A stretch of 64,000 nucleotides of DNA from Antedon mediterranea (Eukaryota; Echinodermata; Crinoidea; Comatulida; Antedonidae): contig NC_092678.1 of assembly GCF_964355755.1 (NCBI RefSeq), positions 24,718,365 through 24,782,364 of the forward strand, given 5' to 3'. How positions within the stretch are numbered: the stretch's first letter is position 1; each line of letters starts with the position of its first letter. A program made the position numbers and the translations under genes. Of this stretch, positions 37,985 to 49,575 are shown one piece after another. Below the pieces are notes generated by a model that saw only the letters and a list, made by a program, of their open reading frames with translations, ran no database searches and was not told the origin of the DNA.

Positions 37985-38154
37985 AAACCAGCTAAGGAAT
38001 AGATGAAAATACAACTAAGTTAGCTGTTGCAGCTACACATGAAGGTAATGTATGGTTCAATGGTTTTCAGTGCAAAATACAATCGTCATAGCATCATTGC
38101 TTAGAATATTGCCAGGGTGTTACAAGGGTTGTTAAAAAATATTTCAATTTATTG

Positions 38155-38600
38155 CACTATAGGACAACTACCCCCTTAGGATAACTACCCCCGGTCAACT
38201 ACCCCCGGACAACCACCCCCTCCCTTAGGACCCCAATCCAAAAGTAGACAAATATATAGGACCGGTTTCTGTAAAAATGAAATCATCTGTTTTTAACGGG
38301 TGTTTCGAAACTAGAGACCCGAGACCAGAGACCTGACACGAGACCCAATACGAAAAGGGAGACCTTTATTTGGGTCTCCCTTTTCGTATATTAGTTGTCC
38401 GCAGGGTAATTACCCCAGGGGGGGGGGGGGGGGTAATTGTTCCTAGGGGGTAATTGTCCAGGGGGTAGTTGTCCTAAGGGGGTTGTTGTCCTAAGGGGGT
38501 AGTTGTCCAGGTGGTGGTTGTCCGGGGGGTAGTTTTCCGGGGGATAAATGTCCAGGGGGTAAATATCCGGATACGGGCAAATATCCGGATACGGTCCTAC
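38155..38600. repeat. ACTACCCCC/GGGGGTAGTTGTCC inverted repeat region with poly-G
   Basis: The left arm (38162-38230) has repeats of GGACAACTACCCCCTTAGG. The right arm (38395-38560) has many inverted copies of GGGGGTAGTTGTCCTAAGG. An uninterrupted run of about 18 G lies near 38417-38434. Between the arms is a perfect 17-bp stem (38348-38364 with 38373-38389, ATACGAAAAGGGAGACC). The whole block could form a large foldback. Confidence 0.8.
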
Positions 38601-39241
38601 AGTAGCTGGTCTATCCATGATGGTGTGGTACCATTAGGTCTGCGAAACTTGATAATTATGCTGGACAACAATTATCTCTAAAATTTTACTAGTAAACTAC
38701 TACAGTATACTCAGTTATTTTGACTCACCGTCTGTATGTGTCATTGCTGGAATCAACTGCAGACAAGCTTCTAAGTAAGCCTAGACTTTAGTCAGCTCCA
38801 GCTCAGTTAACTATAGCCTCGCTCAATGCAGGCTTGAGTCAGCTCCTGTAAAACATTGTACTATAGGCTTCTCCATGCTTTCCACAACAAGCCACACATG
38901 CCAAATGAACTAACAATTTGCTCAAGCATGCAAAGTTCTAATTTACATACAATTTGTATAAAACATCTGGTGATGCAAGCATGGCTATACTTTAAATACT
39001 TTATTGCTGACACTAAATTGAAATTAGGTGTGAAAAAACAAAGTAAAAAAAAAGGAGCAGAAAAACAAAATTATCTAATATTTCACTAAATTATTATTTT
39101 TTTTATATCTTTCAGTTGAAACAGAAATGGAAACTTGGTTTCATATCCTTTGAAGTGAAAGATACATTTTCGCGATCATGTATCAAAAATGTCGCCAGAA
39201 TATAGCTTTCTTTGACCGAGTTTACACACTTCATATAACAG

Positions 39242-39277
39242 GTGAAAATCCCTGTACTTTAGTACAGGGATTTTCAC
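39242..39277. repeat. perfect 17-bp stem-loop
   Basis: GTGAAAATCCCTGTACT, TT, then the exact inverse. It lies inside the last predicted exon of the plus-strand transcript, about 120 bases before its polyadenylation signal. Confidence 0.9.
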
Positions 39278-39415
39278 TGTATATTATATACTGTATTATT
39301 ATTATCATCCGCGATCCAGCTGCTCGGTTCAACCATGGAGGTATAAATACATGGTTCAAGTGTCATTATATTTGTAATATAGTCCCAACCTCAATAAAGT
39401 CTTAATCCCTGTTAT

Positions 39416-39959
39416 TTTTTCACTTTATTTAAGTTATAGTATAGGCATATCTTTAGTGATAGGCATAAGAATTTCAGCATTGCATCAATTTTGCATTTAT
39501 TTTTCAAAACTGTTCATTATGATTGTATTTTTGTATTTTTATTAGAATGGTAGGCATATATATATGTAGGCTTTATTTTATCATCTGATTTCACATTTAT
39601 TATTTTTTTATGCTTTAATCCTGTAGGCATTCATACTATATTTTATCTTATTTCACATTTTATTATTTTCTAAATAATCTAGAAACTGTTTAATCTTGTT
39701 AGCATAATATACTTTTAAGATATTCCTACGATTTTAGTTAAAGTTAGTGGTAGGCGTATTGTTTTTAATTACGGTAGAGTGATAGGCGTATTTGTAAAGG
39801 TAAGTTGTTTAAACGTTACTGTTACTGGCAGCCAGAAAGAAGGCTAAGATACAGGTATGTGGATTGATTACTTTTTCTTCCATTGGACGCCCTCTACTGC
39901 TAGTTTAAAAAGCGCTCTCATTTGATCTTTGAAAAAAAATTAGTGCAGTACTACTATCT
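39416..39959. other. intergenic
   Basis: AT-rich, with repeated TAGGCATA/TAGGCGTA words. No gene recognised. Confidence 0.5.
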
Positions 39960-40385
39960 TTGTGTTAAATGAGGGCGTTCTATATCAAGTGCGCCCTCTA
40001 TATTGTGATTGGTAAAAGGGCGCCCTCATGTATTAGAAAGTGGCTTTGCAAGGGGCTCCTACGCCGATTTTTTTTTAAGATTGTGTTTTTATATTTCATA
40101 GGGCGCCCTCTGTATTGTTGTTTGCATAGAGAGCACCCTCATCTGGTTAAAAATTAGTTTGTAAAGAACCCTACGCCGATTTTTTTTTTTTTTAGAATTA
40201 TGAGGGCGTTTTTTATTCGTTGTGCGCCCTCTATATTGTTATTTGTGTGGAGAGCGCCCTCATCTGATTAAAACTGGCCTCTGTAAGGGACCTCTACGTC
40301 AATTTTTTTATTTGATGAGGGCGCCCTTCTAGCAACTAGCTGCAATATAGAGGGCGGTTTTTAAAGGGCGCCCTCTGGCGGTTGG
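39960..40385. repeat. GAGGGCGCCCTC palindrome cluster
   Basis: Three to four diverged units of about 110-140 bp. Each has a GAGGGCG or AGGGCGCCCT word, CTCTATATTGTTATTTG, an inverted GAGCGCCCTCAT, then CCTCTACGCCGATTTTTTTT. The GC-rich palindromes recur about ten times at short spacing in AT-rich DNA. Confidence 0.85.
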
Positions 40386-41748
40386 AGGTCAGTCACTTAA
40401 TAAAAGATAAACCAATATACGTAGTGTGTTGGTGTTTATTTGTTCGAGCCAAAAAAAAAAAAAATGCACCTCTCTGCCACACCCTCTATGTGCCCCACTA
40501 CGCCAATGGCTTAACCCACTCAACTACACAGTAAATATGTCACATCAGTCACAATCGCCAAGCAGCAAGAGTGCTCTAAGACATCTAGAAAGTCATACGA
40601 CACAAGTTTCAATCGAACATGATTAAAGTTCAATATAAACTACAGAGAGACCAAACACAAGTGAGAACCCAATACTCCAATGCAGGGACGCTGACACATG
40701 AGGGAATCGCCCTGGGCACACCGGACATTCTCAGGAGTGGAGTTATATGCTATTTGAGCATAGGAATTAATAGTTGAATATAATGTTTATATTAAAATTT
40801 TGATATTAAAAAAATATATTTAAAAAACATGAATAGAGACATGATTAATAAAAGAATTTTGACATTAAAAAATCTATGAATAATAAAGAAATTTGACCAA
40901 TTTTGATATACATTCAACTATATTATTTTAAACATAAAAAGAAGGTTACATTGCATATTAATATTTACAGTTCAAAAGGTAAGAGGTCCTAAGACTAAAT
41001 TCCCAAAACATCAAACTAGACGCATTTATGTTGAACGAAGCTCGTCATAGCTTCGCACGACACAAACGCACCCATTCTTTTGTTGTGAAAATAAAGCCAA
41101 ACTGGTGTCAGAAAATTGGACAATAATTTTGATACTTTATTATTAGCTCAAGAAAACAAATTGTGCAGTACATAAATTTGGATTAAATAATTTAATAAGG
41201 TTAACTCTCTGGTAATACCAAACCTAACGACTTGTTCGTTTTCAGGACAGCACAGTGTAATTGTTATACTGCTTGACTCATTACCCTTCAGATATGGTAC
41301 CAACTATGTATGTTCTGTTCACTGTATAAATTAAGTATGTATGTATGTATAAACTCAACCAAAACAAAACTTTGAAGTTAAACTTAATTTTAAATGCTAT
41401 GTAATTAAATCATGTACACATTAAGTCAAGTACACTAAGTCTAAATAATTAAATTATATTAATTAAATTAGTAAAATAGCTTTATATCAATTGTTTACAA
41501 AGACAATGAATTTTAAAGGAATATTAAAAGTAAAATTGTATATATATACTTCATTGTACACACAACTACTAAGTTTAGTGTTAAAATTATAAATTATTTT
41601 AATATATTAAATGTTATTACAGTACTATTAATTTACTAAGTTTTACATTTAAATATATTTATATAATTTACCAATTAAAAACGATTGGGAAATATTACAA
41701 TTAGGTAACTTGCAAAATATACTTATTTATTAGTAAACAAAATTAAAT
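40386..41748. other. intergenic, AT-rich
   Basis: Contains one arm (about 40455-40505) of a long-distance inverted repeat with 45525-45590. No gene recognised. Confidence 0.5.
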
Positions 41749-43385
41749 GTGACCCGATCTGGCAAAACCCTCTCTTTGTCGGCAATTCAAAATTCACGTA
41801 ATCAGTCAAAATACGTCCAAATCGACTACCCTGGCAGATTACATGTTTTTGCATTTTCGAAATATTTCACTATCTAAGAATACGTCTACCTTATTTAAAC
41901 TCCCGAAATTTAACTAAAATTATGAAAAAAGAGAGTTTTAAAAACATGTATTTTCCTCAAGCCTAACAATTTATTCACGATCTACGCTAAAATTGTGCGT
42001 AAATTCAGTTGAAAGTTGCCGAGTTTTACGACATTTTGATCGCCAGTTCGCTGCACAATGTTGAAAGGTCACACATCAAAATAAAGCTCATCCATTTGAC
42101 ATTCCAAATATGGAAGTTTTAGGGCGGAGTTTAAAGAAGGAACCAATGAAAACTTTGATTTACTATGACATCATTTCAGAAAATTCGGTTCTTCGAAGTT
42201 TCTGGAACAGCGAACTGCGTGTGTTGCTATGGCGCATCATCGCAATAACAAACGTTATTGGTCAACGCGCTAGATGTTATACGCTCTACGCGCGGAAATA
42301 AAAAGTTGTTTACATTTTTGTGAGGTTATTTTTATTGTACACACAGCATGTCGTAAATTGGAATAAAAACGATTTTAATATTCAAAGTAAAGTGTTCTGC
42401 AATAGCTGTAGTGTGTATTTGTTTATTCCATAGTAAAATAGACAAGTCAAAAACAATTCACGTCATAAATTCAATTGTATTTTCTATATTTTTTTGGGCT
42501 AGTAGGCCCTAGGCCTAATTTTATTATGTTGTAGGCCTACTACTACTACCGGGCCTAGCTTTATATTATTGTCAATAGTTTTATTTATACATTTTATATA
42601 TCCAATCGGCTCTTAATCATTTATTTAATTTATTGTCCATTCCTTTCATATTAAATGTTTTTTTAAATCATTGGATTCAAGCCCAAACATCAAAGCGAAT
42701 CTTCCACGTTATAAAAAAAAAACAAATGTAATCGTCAATACAGTGTAATGTTAGCTTGCAGTTAGCTGTGACTCTGCAAGGCGCCTAACTTGTCTAGACT
42801 AACGCTAGCCCCCGTGTCGATGCACCGCTGCCATACACGGCCTGATGAACATCATCAGTAGGTCTTAATACAGGCGATGACGGCGAAAATCTGAATAGGC
42901 GCGCCTAGGCCTAGGCCTGCTTGGTTTTTTGCCGTTGATATCGTAAACACTTCCGAAACCAGTTAACATTAGCTTGGTAGTTATAATGCTGCTTTTCAAT
43001 AGGGCAAAATAGTTAATTCGAGTGACTAAATAGGTTAAAACGGCGTCTGAAATCAGTCAAATTGACCATAGTGTCCACGCTGCTGCTATATCGCACACAC
43101 TTCCTGGTATGACGTCATTGTGCCTTAGACCAAAATAGCGCGTTGCTACGGAGTGAGTTTTCAGCGCGTATCAAAAAGAATTTCATTGCAAACTTCAAAC
43201 GCGATTTTCTCGTAAACTAATTGAATGATTTGTAAGTTTTTAAAATATAATAACTTTTTAAATATTTACTCAATTTTTATGAAATAAACACCATTGCAAA
43301 GCTTATGATTCAAATAATCCAAATATATAAAAAAATACAAAATGAATATTTCCGACAAAAGTAGGGTTTTGCCAGATCGGGTCAC
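41749..43385. mobile_element. inverted-repeat DNA element with AAAT duplication
   Basis: Ends GTGACCCGATCTGGCAAAAC (41749 onward) and its exact inverse at the right end. Similarity extends to about 34 bp with two or three mismatches near CTCTTTGTCGG/ACTTTTGTCGG. AAAT lies immediately outside both ends (41745-41748, 43386-43389). The element is 1637 bp. The interior is a mixture of AT-rich and CpG-containing DNA, with no transposase seen, so it is non-autonomous. Superfamily undetermined. Confidence 0.85.
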
Positions 43386-43389
43386 AAAT

Positions 43390-43605
43390 AGACGTAAAGT
43401 TTTTATTACTTATATTTTACGTTTTATTAAGATATTTGAAATGTAGTTATTAAATAAAATTATGCATATACGTAAAGTTTTTATTACTTATATTTTACGT
43501 TTTATTAAGATATTTGAAATGTAGTTATTAAATAAAATTATGCATATACGTAAAGTTTTTATTACTTATATTTTACCTTTTATTAAGATATTTTAAATGA
43601 AGTTA
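43390..43605. repeat. 78-bp tandem repeat, about 2.7 copies
   Basis: Units begin ACGTAAAGTTTTTATTACTT and end TAAATAAAATTATGCATAT. They directly adjoin the right end of the preceding element. Confidence 0.92.
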
Positions 43606-44199
43606 TAGTACATCAGGAGGATTAGGTTAGGAGTATGCCGATAGGTTAGACAACCACATACAACAGCATTGCTTAAAATTCTCATTAATATTAATAAATA
43701 TCAATACAATATTAGAAGACTTCTATTTAAATACCTAACATTAAAAATACATCTAAATTTATTTAGTTATTAAATTGAACTAGCAAAACATTACCTAGCT
43801 TGAGTTTACATTTTCGGGCTTTTCCTAATTAAATCTTCAATTAAATTCAAGGAAAATAAAATCTGTAATAATATATTTCTTTAACATTACTTAAATATAA
43901 TAGCATTTTAACTATTTCTAGCTACAGTAATTTATTATTATTGTTTGTTTTGGTAGAAAATACATTTGAATGATGAATGATGTTTTACAAAATATTCAAT
44001 AAATTATTTATATTTAAATGTTTAATTACATTAATGGCTTCTCCTTAAATTTGTTTGACCAAAATAAATTAAAATATGCATTTATGAGTTTAAGTTAAAT
44101 ATTTATAAAATTGTTTTTATTATATTTGCAACAAAAAATGTTACATTTATTTAATCCTTAGTTTAAGTTAATAAAGAGATAAACTTAAATTGCTCATTC
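43606..44199. other. intergenic, very AT-rich
   Basis: No gene or clear repeat recognised. Confidence 0.5.
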
Positions 44200-44895
44200 T
44201 TACAGGCACCTAAGGTTTAAATTTCCCATTACATGCAGCTAAGGTTTAAATTTCTCCTTACATGCAGCTAAGGTTTAAATTTCCCCTTACATGCAGCTAA
44301 GGTTTAAATTTCTCCTTACATGCAGCTAAGGTTTAAATTTCCTCTTTAAGGCAGCTAAGTTTTAAATTTCCCCTTACAGGCAGCTAAGTTTTAAGATTCC
44401 CCTTACATGCAGCTACGTATTTAATTCCCTTTACATACACCTAAGTTTTAAATTTCCCCTTACATACACCTAAGTTTTAAATTTCCCCTTACAGACACCT
44501 AAGTTTTAAATTTCCCCTTACAGACACCTAAGTTTTAAATTTCCCCTTACAGACACCTAAGTTTTAAATTTCCCCTTACAGACACCTAAGTTTTAAATTT
44601 CCCCTTACAGACACCTAAGTTTTAAATTTCCCCTTATAGGCACCTAAGTTTTAAATTGCCCCTTATAGGCACCCAAGTTTATTGCCCCTTATAGGCACCT
44701 AAGTTTTAATTGACCCTTATAAGCAGCTAAGTTTTAAATTTCCCCTTACAGGCACCTAAGTTTTAAATTTCCCCTTATAGGTAGCTAAATTTAATTGCCC
44801 CTTCAGGCAGCTAAATTTCCTCTTATATGCAGCTAAGTTTTAAATTGCACCTTACATGCAGTTAAGTTTTAAATTCCTCCTTATAGGCAGCTCAG
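44200..44895. repeat. 29-bp minisatellite, about 24 copies
   Basis: The consensus contains CACCTAAGTTTTAAATTTCC and CCTTACAGA. The left third carries the variant GCAGCTAAGGTTTAAATTT with TACATG, the centre is nearly homogeneous, and the right third is degenerate with deletions. This suggests expansion from the middle. Confidence 0.95.
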
Positions 44896-47149
44896 TTTTG
44901 AATGAAATTTTTATATTTTAAACAGTAATTTTAATCATTTTGTGTTGCAAATACAACATTTTTATATTTTTGTATTGTGTGTAATGTGTGAATTGTTGGT
45001 ATGAACTTTAAATTTAAAAACAGAAATATAGCTAAATTATATTATTGTTAATTAAATTGGTACCATATCTTGGGGATAAATATATCAAGCACACTTTGAG
45101 AATAGTATCGTATAACTTCCTGCCTGCTTACTTAGCCAGATCAAAGAGGAATGTATCACACAAAGTTTGTCTAACCACCAAAAGTTCAAACATTTTTTTC
45201 GGTACATGCACGCAAAGTCTTTTGAGTTATTAAATTATTCAAATTGGAAATAGAACCTGAAGACATACTGAAACCAGTTTATTAAGTTATTTACTCCTGA
45301 TTTGTCTAGTTTCAAAACCCATACACTGATGATGGTGCCACCGCCACAATGCCAACACCACAAAGGACTGTAAAGGACTCTCACAAGCATTTGGTCAAAA
45401 TGTAGTTTACATAGAACATGAAACAAGTATCAAAAACCTCCATAGAAAATCTCAAAGTAAACTCACCAATTAGCAGGAGCAACGAACACGACCCAAGGAA
45501 GCATCCACCATGCAGCCAAGCAGGCCGACACCCATCGGTGTAGTGGGGCACACAGGGGGTGTGCAGAGAGGTGCATTTTTTTTTGTACAATGTTTAGAGT
45601 TTGGAAAAAATCTGAAATTAAATACATCATAAATAAATATATAATATAAAAATACACAGTGAAGTGGAATTCAATTTTATACTTATGTCAGGATAAACCT
45701 AAATAATGTAAAATTTTGAATTTTATTTTAAATGCAATTAGATACAAAATTGTGTAATAAAAACCAAAACAAATTTTTACAAATAATTGGAGTTGCTAAA
45801 ATAATAATAATAACAAATAATTGGATTTGCTAAAACAAAATTTAGCCTTTCAATTTATATTTAGTTTTAAATATACCAGATTATAAAATGATATAAATAT
45901 AAATAAATGGTATATATTTCGGAAAACCAAATTGCCAAAATTTTTTAAATCATAATTTTCAGAAATCACAATTTAGTCAATTTTATTAAAATTTAAACAA
46001 ATAGCCAAACAAATATTGTTTTTCATTAAGTTCCATTCCACTTCACTTAACAATTCTACAATGGCAATTATACAGGTAAATGTTTGTTGATCTTGAAATT
46101 TCCGGCCGATCCAAGTCTTCTTTGATTGGTAGAAGTGAATCTCTAAAAAAGATACAATAATACACAATAGTAATTAGTTATTCAGTGTTAGATTGTTTTA
46201 AAAGAATTTCATATATTCATATTATATTCATTAATTTTCCAGAAAACATAACGCATAAAAAACAAGTATAAACGGTTAACAATACAAAAAAAAAGATATC
46301 ATTCTGGCGGATTGTGAAAATATCGCTGTAAACATAATATGTCCATTTATGCTACCATTTCTCTACTGTTATGAACTCAATGAAGCAAACAGGAGTGGTT
46401 GGGCTTGTCTACTTTGCTTGATAAATCAAATCTTGTTTGTAATATTACTGAATAACATTACACTATACTTATAATAGATTTATAAAGCACAAAGAAGACC
46501 AAAGTGCTGTACAATTTCAATACGATAATTAAAGGAGTATACAAGTTCAACTAGAACATTTAAATTATTCCTTAGAGAAAAGAAAACTTTTTAAAAATGT
46601 CTTAAAACATTAATAGATATATATTTCCGTCTTAGGTCCAATGAAAATGATTCATCATCCTGCGGAGAACCATGTTTGATTCTAGTTGCACATTCATAAA
46701 TTATAAAATTTAAAATTGAATACTGCAGACATACCCTTTAAACATCTTTACATAATGCAGCAGCTCTCTCCGACATCATTAGTGTGTGTGGTACCTTCCC
46801 ATTGGTTCAATTCCAAGTGATCAACAAACACAGTTAAAAACAACTTTAAATATACATATTAAAATAGATGCCCCACACCCTCATTTTATATGCAAGTTAC
46901 CATACTTACTGTCAATACACAGAATTTATACAGTGCTTTTTGCAGAAAACTTTTGGGAATGACACATGTTACGATTATAGTAAATTTTTGTGAGATGTAG
47001 GAAACGCATGGAAAAAACCATGCATATACCAAAGGCGCAATTCTAAGAAAGTGCTTACAAAAAGAAGGTGGTTACTAAAGTGCGCACTCACTCAAACGAT
47101 AGCTTATTCAAGCAAGTACGGTACTTGTAAAAGTTGTACAAAGAAGAAA
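44896..47149. other. intergenic with repeat remnants
   Basis: Contains the second arm of the 40.4/45.5-kb inverted repeat, and near 46478-46535 a TTTATAAAGCACAAAGAAG ... AAAGTGCTGTACAATTTC stretch resembling a LINE tail. No protein gene recognised. Confidence 0.45.
45520..45592 (-). repeat. inverted-repeat arm matching 40450-40510
   Basis: On the minus strand it reads ATGCACCTCTCTGCACACCC and TGTGCCCCACTACACCGATG, matching the plus strand at 40463-40505 (GCACCTCTCTGCCACACCC, TGTGCCCCACTACGCCAATG) with small differences. Both are preceded by an A run in that sense. Confidence 0.75.
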
Positions 47150-48440
47150 ATAAACTCATCAGCACAAACAAATAACTAAATTTAAATAAATTTTAAGTTA
47201 GAGAATTAATCTAATAAATATTAATTTTAAATGATTTCTTTTGATACCATGTAAAACAAAACAGAAAATCTAAAAAATAATGGTACCAGGGCTTAACTGT
47301 GACATCCACAGATGTAAATACATTCTGCGGGGTACATACAAATTAAATTTATATTTAAAAAATTGCTAAATGGCCTTTTATTTTAAAGAAATAATAATAC
47401 AGTTATTTTGTCAGATGCTAATGAGTGTACACAATTTGAACTCTAAACATTGCACCAAGGACCAAAGCAAGAGTAAACAGAACCCTGTTAGCAAACATAA
47501 TTTTCCTATTTGTTTTTTTTTTTTTTTATATTTACGATACCATTTACCAAAAAAAAGGAAAAATTTAAAATTAAAATAAATAATGGTATCAAGGATTCTA
47601 TTACAATTTTGATACATACAGTAATTCCTTTGCAATAAATTTATTTTTACAAATAAAAAAACGAAAATAGATAAAACATAAATAATGGTATCTGAGATTA
47701 CCCTCAAAAGTGAATACATTCTGAGAGAATTTAGAATTAAATTTGAGGTGATATTGAGCAAATAAGTTGGCAAAAATAAACACCGAAATTATCATAAAAT
47801 TCCACTTATTTTGATCATTGCTAATGTTGGGTTCTGACTTACAATTGCACCCAAGAGAAAAAAGAACCTCATCAGCAAAAACAAATCTTGATATTAAAAT
47901 AAATTACTTTAGGTCAAATTTGTTAGCAATGTTTGCTACAAACATATTAAATTTTGATTTATTTTAATACCATGAAAACCAAAAATAGAGAAAAATTAAA
48001 TCAATCATGGTACAGTATAAGGGATCACACTCTGCGTTATGAGAAAAGTAAACCCCAATGAAATTAATAACAATTAGTTATATTTTTAGGAAATTTGAAA
48101 CATATTATTTTTTTTTATTATAAGAAAAATAATATATAGAATTTTTGATTTAGATTTTTATACTTAGAAATTGTTCATTGCTAATGAGGATTTGCTAATG
48201 CACACTACAAGAGAAAGAACCTCACCAGCAAAAACAAATCATTTTAAATTAAACAATTACTGTATTAAATGTGATCTGAAATGAATGTATAATTTGATAC
48301 CATGTAAAAGAAAAATAGAGAAATTTAGTTCAAATCATGATATCAAGGAACCCCTAGATAGGGTGAAATTTGAAATGTATTTGTAAAAATTTCCCAAATC
48401 ATTTAAAAACATTACACTTACTTGTTCATTGCTAGTGAGG
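47150..48440. repeat. degenerate 300-350-bp tandem units, AT-rich
   Basis: At least three diverged units share CTCATCAGCAAAAACAAAT, then TTGATACCATGTAAAAC, then AAAATAGAGAAA, then AATCATGGTATC. Each has an inverted pair GATACCAT ... ATGGTATC bracketing about 50 bp. Confidence 0.6.
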
Positions 48441-49429
48441 ATTTGCTAATTTATAGTTGTATTTAAAATGTATACGGTTTATTTTATTTTAATTATTTAT
48501 TTATAATTTATGTCTTAAAAAATATAACACAAAAATAACAAAATAAATAAAGCTGTCCATCTTGTGTAAGCTGAAAAAGAAAAAAAGAAAATCATAAAAT
48601 GAAAGACAAGATTGTGCTTTATTTTATCTTTACAAATTATATTTATTTTAATTTAATTTTTATTGTTACAGCTTCGGCTAGATGGACCACCCTCGTAAAA
48701 TATTGTTTAAATAAATAAAATAAATCTTGTTTGTGTCCTCTATAGGAATGATGCTGTTGCCTCATTGGATTCACTTGGTGTGAATAAAATTCTGAAGTTG
48801 ACCACTATAAGCTTTAATGGGATTTTTGCTGTCATGAATTCTATTACACATTAAATGTGTGTATATTTATAACAAACCAAATGATATACATGTATATTTA
48901 TACCTTGATTAAATGTGTATTTATTTATAATCAGAAACAAGTTAACAAGTTATTTTAAATACCTGTATTTCCAGCAGGTGAAACTTGAGTAGCATCTAGT
49001 AGTAGTAGTCTAGCCTTGATTTAAACATCTTTTTGTCTTCACCAACTCACGTTAAGATAAGTAATTATTCATGTTTCTCTATATAAGATACGATAAATTA
49101 GACTTGCCCTCAATATTAAGCTTAATTTATTCTTCAACATCAAATTAAAAGGTTTAACAGTTTTGAAACAAAACAAACAAAATTGCAGATAGATTTAAAC
49201 TCACCCCTTCTATTAGTCAAGACTTCAGCTTGTATTAAGCCAGCCTGGCAGGCATTACCATGTTGTATTTACCTAGTGTGTGCTTGCATGTCCAACTGCC
49301 TTCTAGTTAGACCACTAAAAAGACTCTCTAAAAAGCATAACTCCTAAAACTGTAAATGATACAAGATATTAATACACTGTAGTTATAGACATTATCAACA
49401 TAGGGTTTAACAGTACAGGTGCAAACTGG
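48441..49429. other. intergenic, AT-rich
   Basis: No gene recognised. Confidence 0.5.
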
Positions 49430-49575
49430 TCTTTTAGAAAACAATGACGCACCATGACTGTACTTTTGTGTTAAAGTGACCCATAACCCACTCAAACATG
49501 CGTATTAATTATTTTTAAATGATGCACATCTTCTGGGGGTCATATATTACTTCATACAATTGACAAGGTGCATTT
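49430..49575. mobile_element. diverged fragment of the TGACGCACC element
   Basis: Matches the right end of the 34425-35102 element: AATGACGCACCATGACTGTA, GCGTATTAATTATTTTTAAA, CTGGGGGTCATATATTACTT, CATACAATTGACAAGGTGCA. It shows substitutions and is followed by TTTA. Confidence 0.75.

Larger units (their letters stand above)
33104..39415 (+). ncRNA. spliced short transcript with a possible 39-codon ORF
   Basis: Predicted exons: about 33104-33158 (AAAAGTAAGTAT donor), 33546-33597 (TTTTTCTTCTAG acceptor, gtgaga donor), 37346-37438 (TCTTGCAG acceptor, gtaagt donor), 37985-38044 (TTTTTGCAG acceptor, gtaatg donor) and 39116-39415 (TATCTTTCAG acceptor, AATAAA at 39393-39398). The only sizeable frame starts at ATG 33589, crosses two phase-0 junctions and stops at TAG 38000-38002 (MALELCRHSTSVFDLDIFE ... 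KPAKE). I recognise no family. The oligopyrimidine start and small ORF fit either a microprotein gene or a snoRNA host gene, but no C/D or H/ACA snoRNA was identified in the introns. Splice sites are good individually; the gene itself is inferred. Confidence 0.45.

Noticed and set aside
42110-42301. 63-codon plus-strand frame
   Set aside because: Lies within the TIR element 41749-43385, has no recognisable domain and is no longer than expected by chance.
47411-47773. 120-codon minus-strand frame rich in Ile, Leu and Phe
   Set aside because: AT-rich repeat region with a poly-Lys/poly-T block. It looks like chance translation of the degenerate units.
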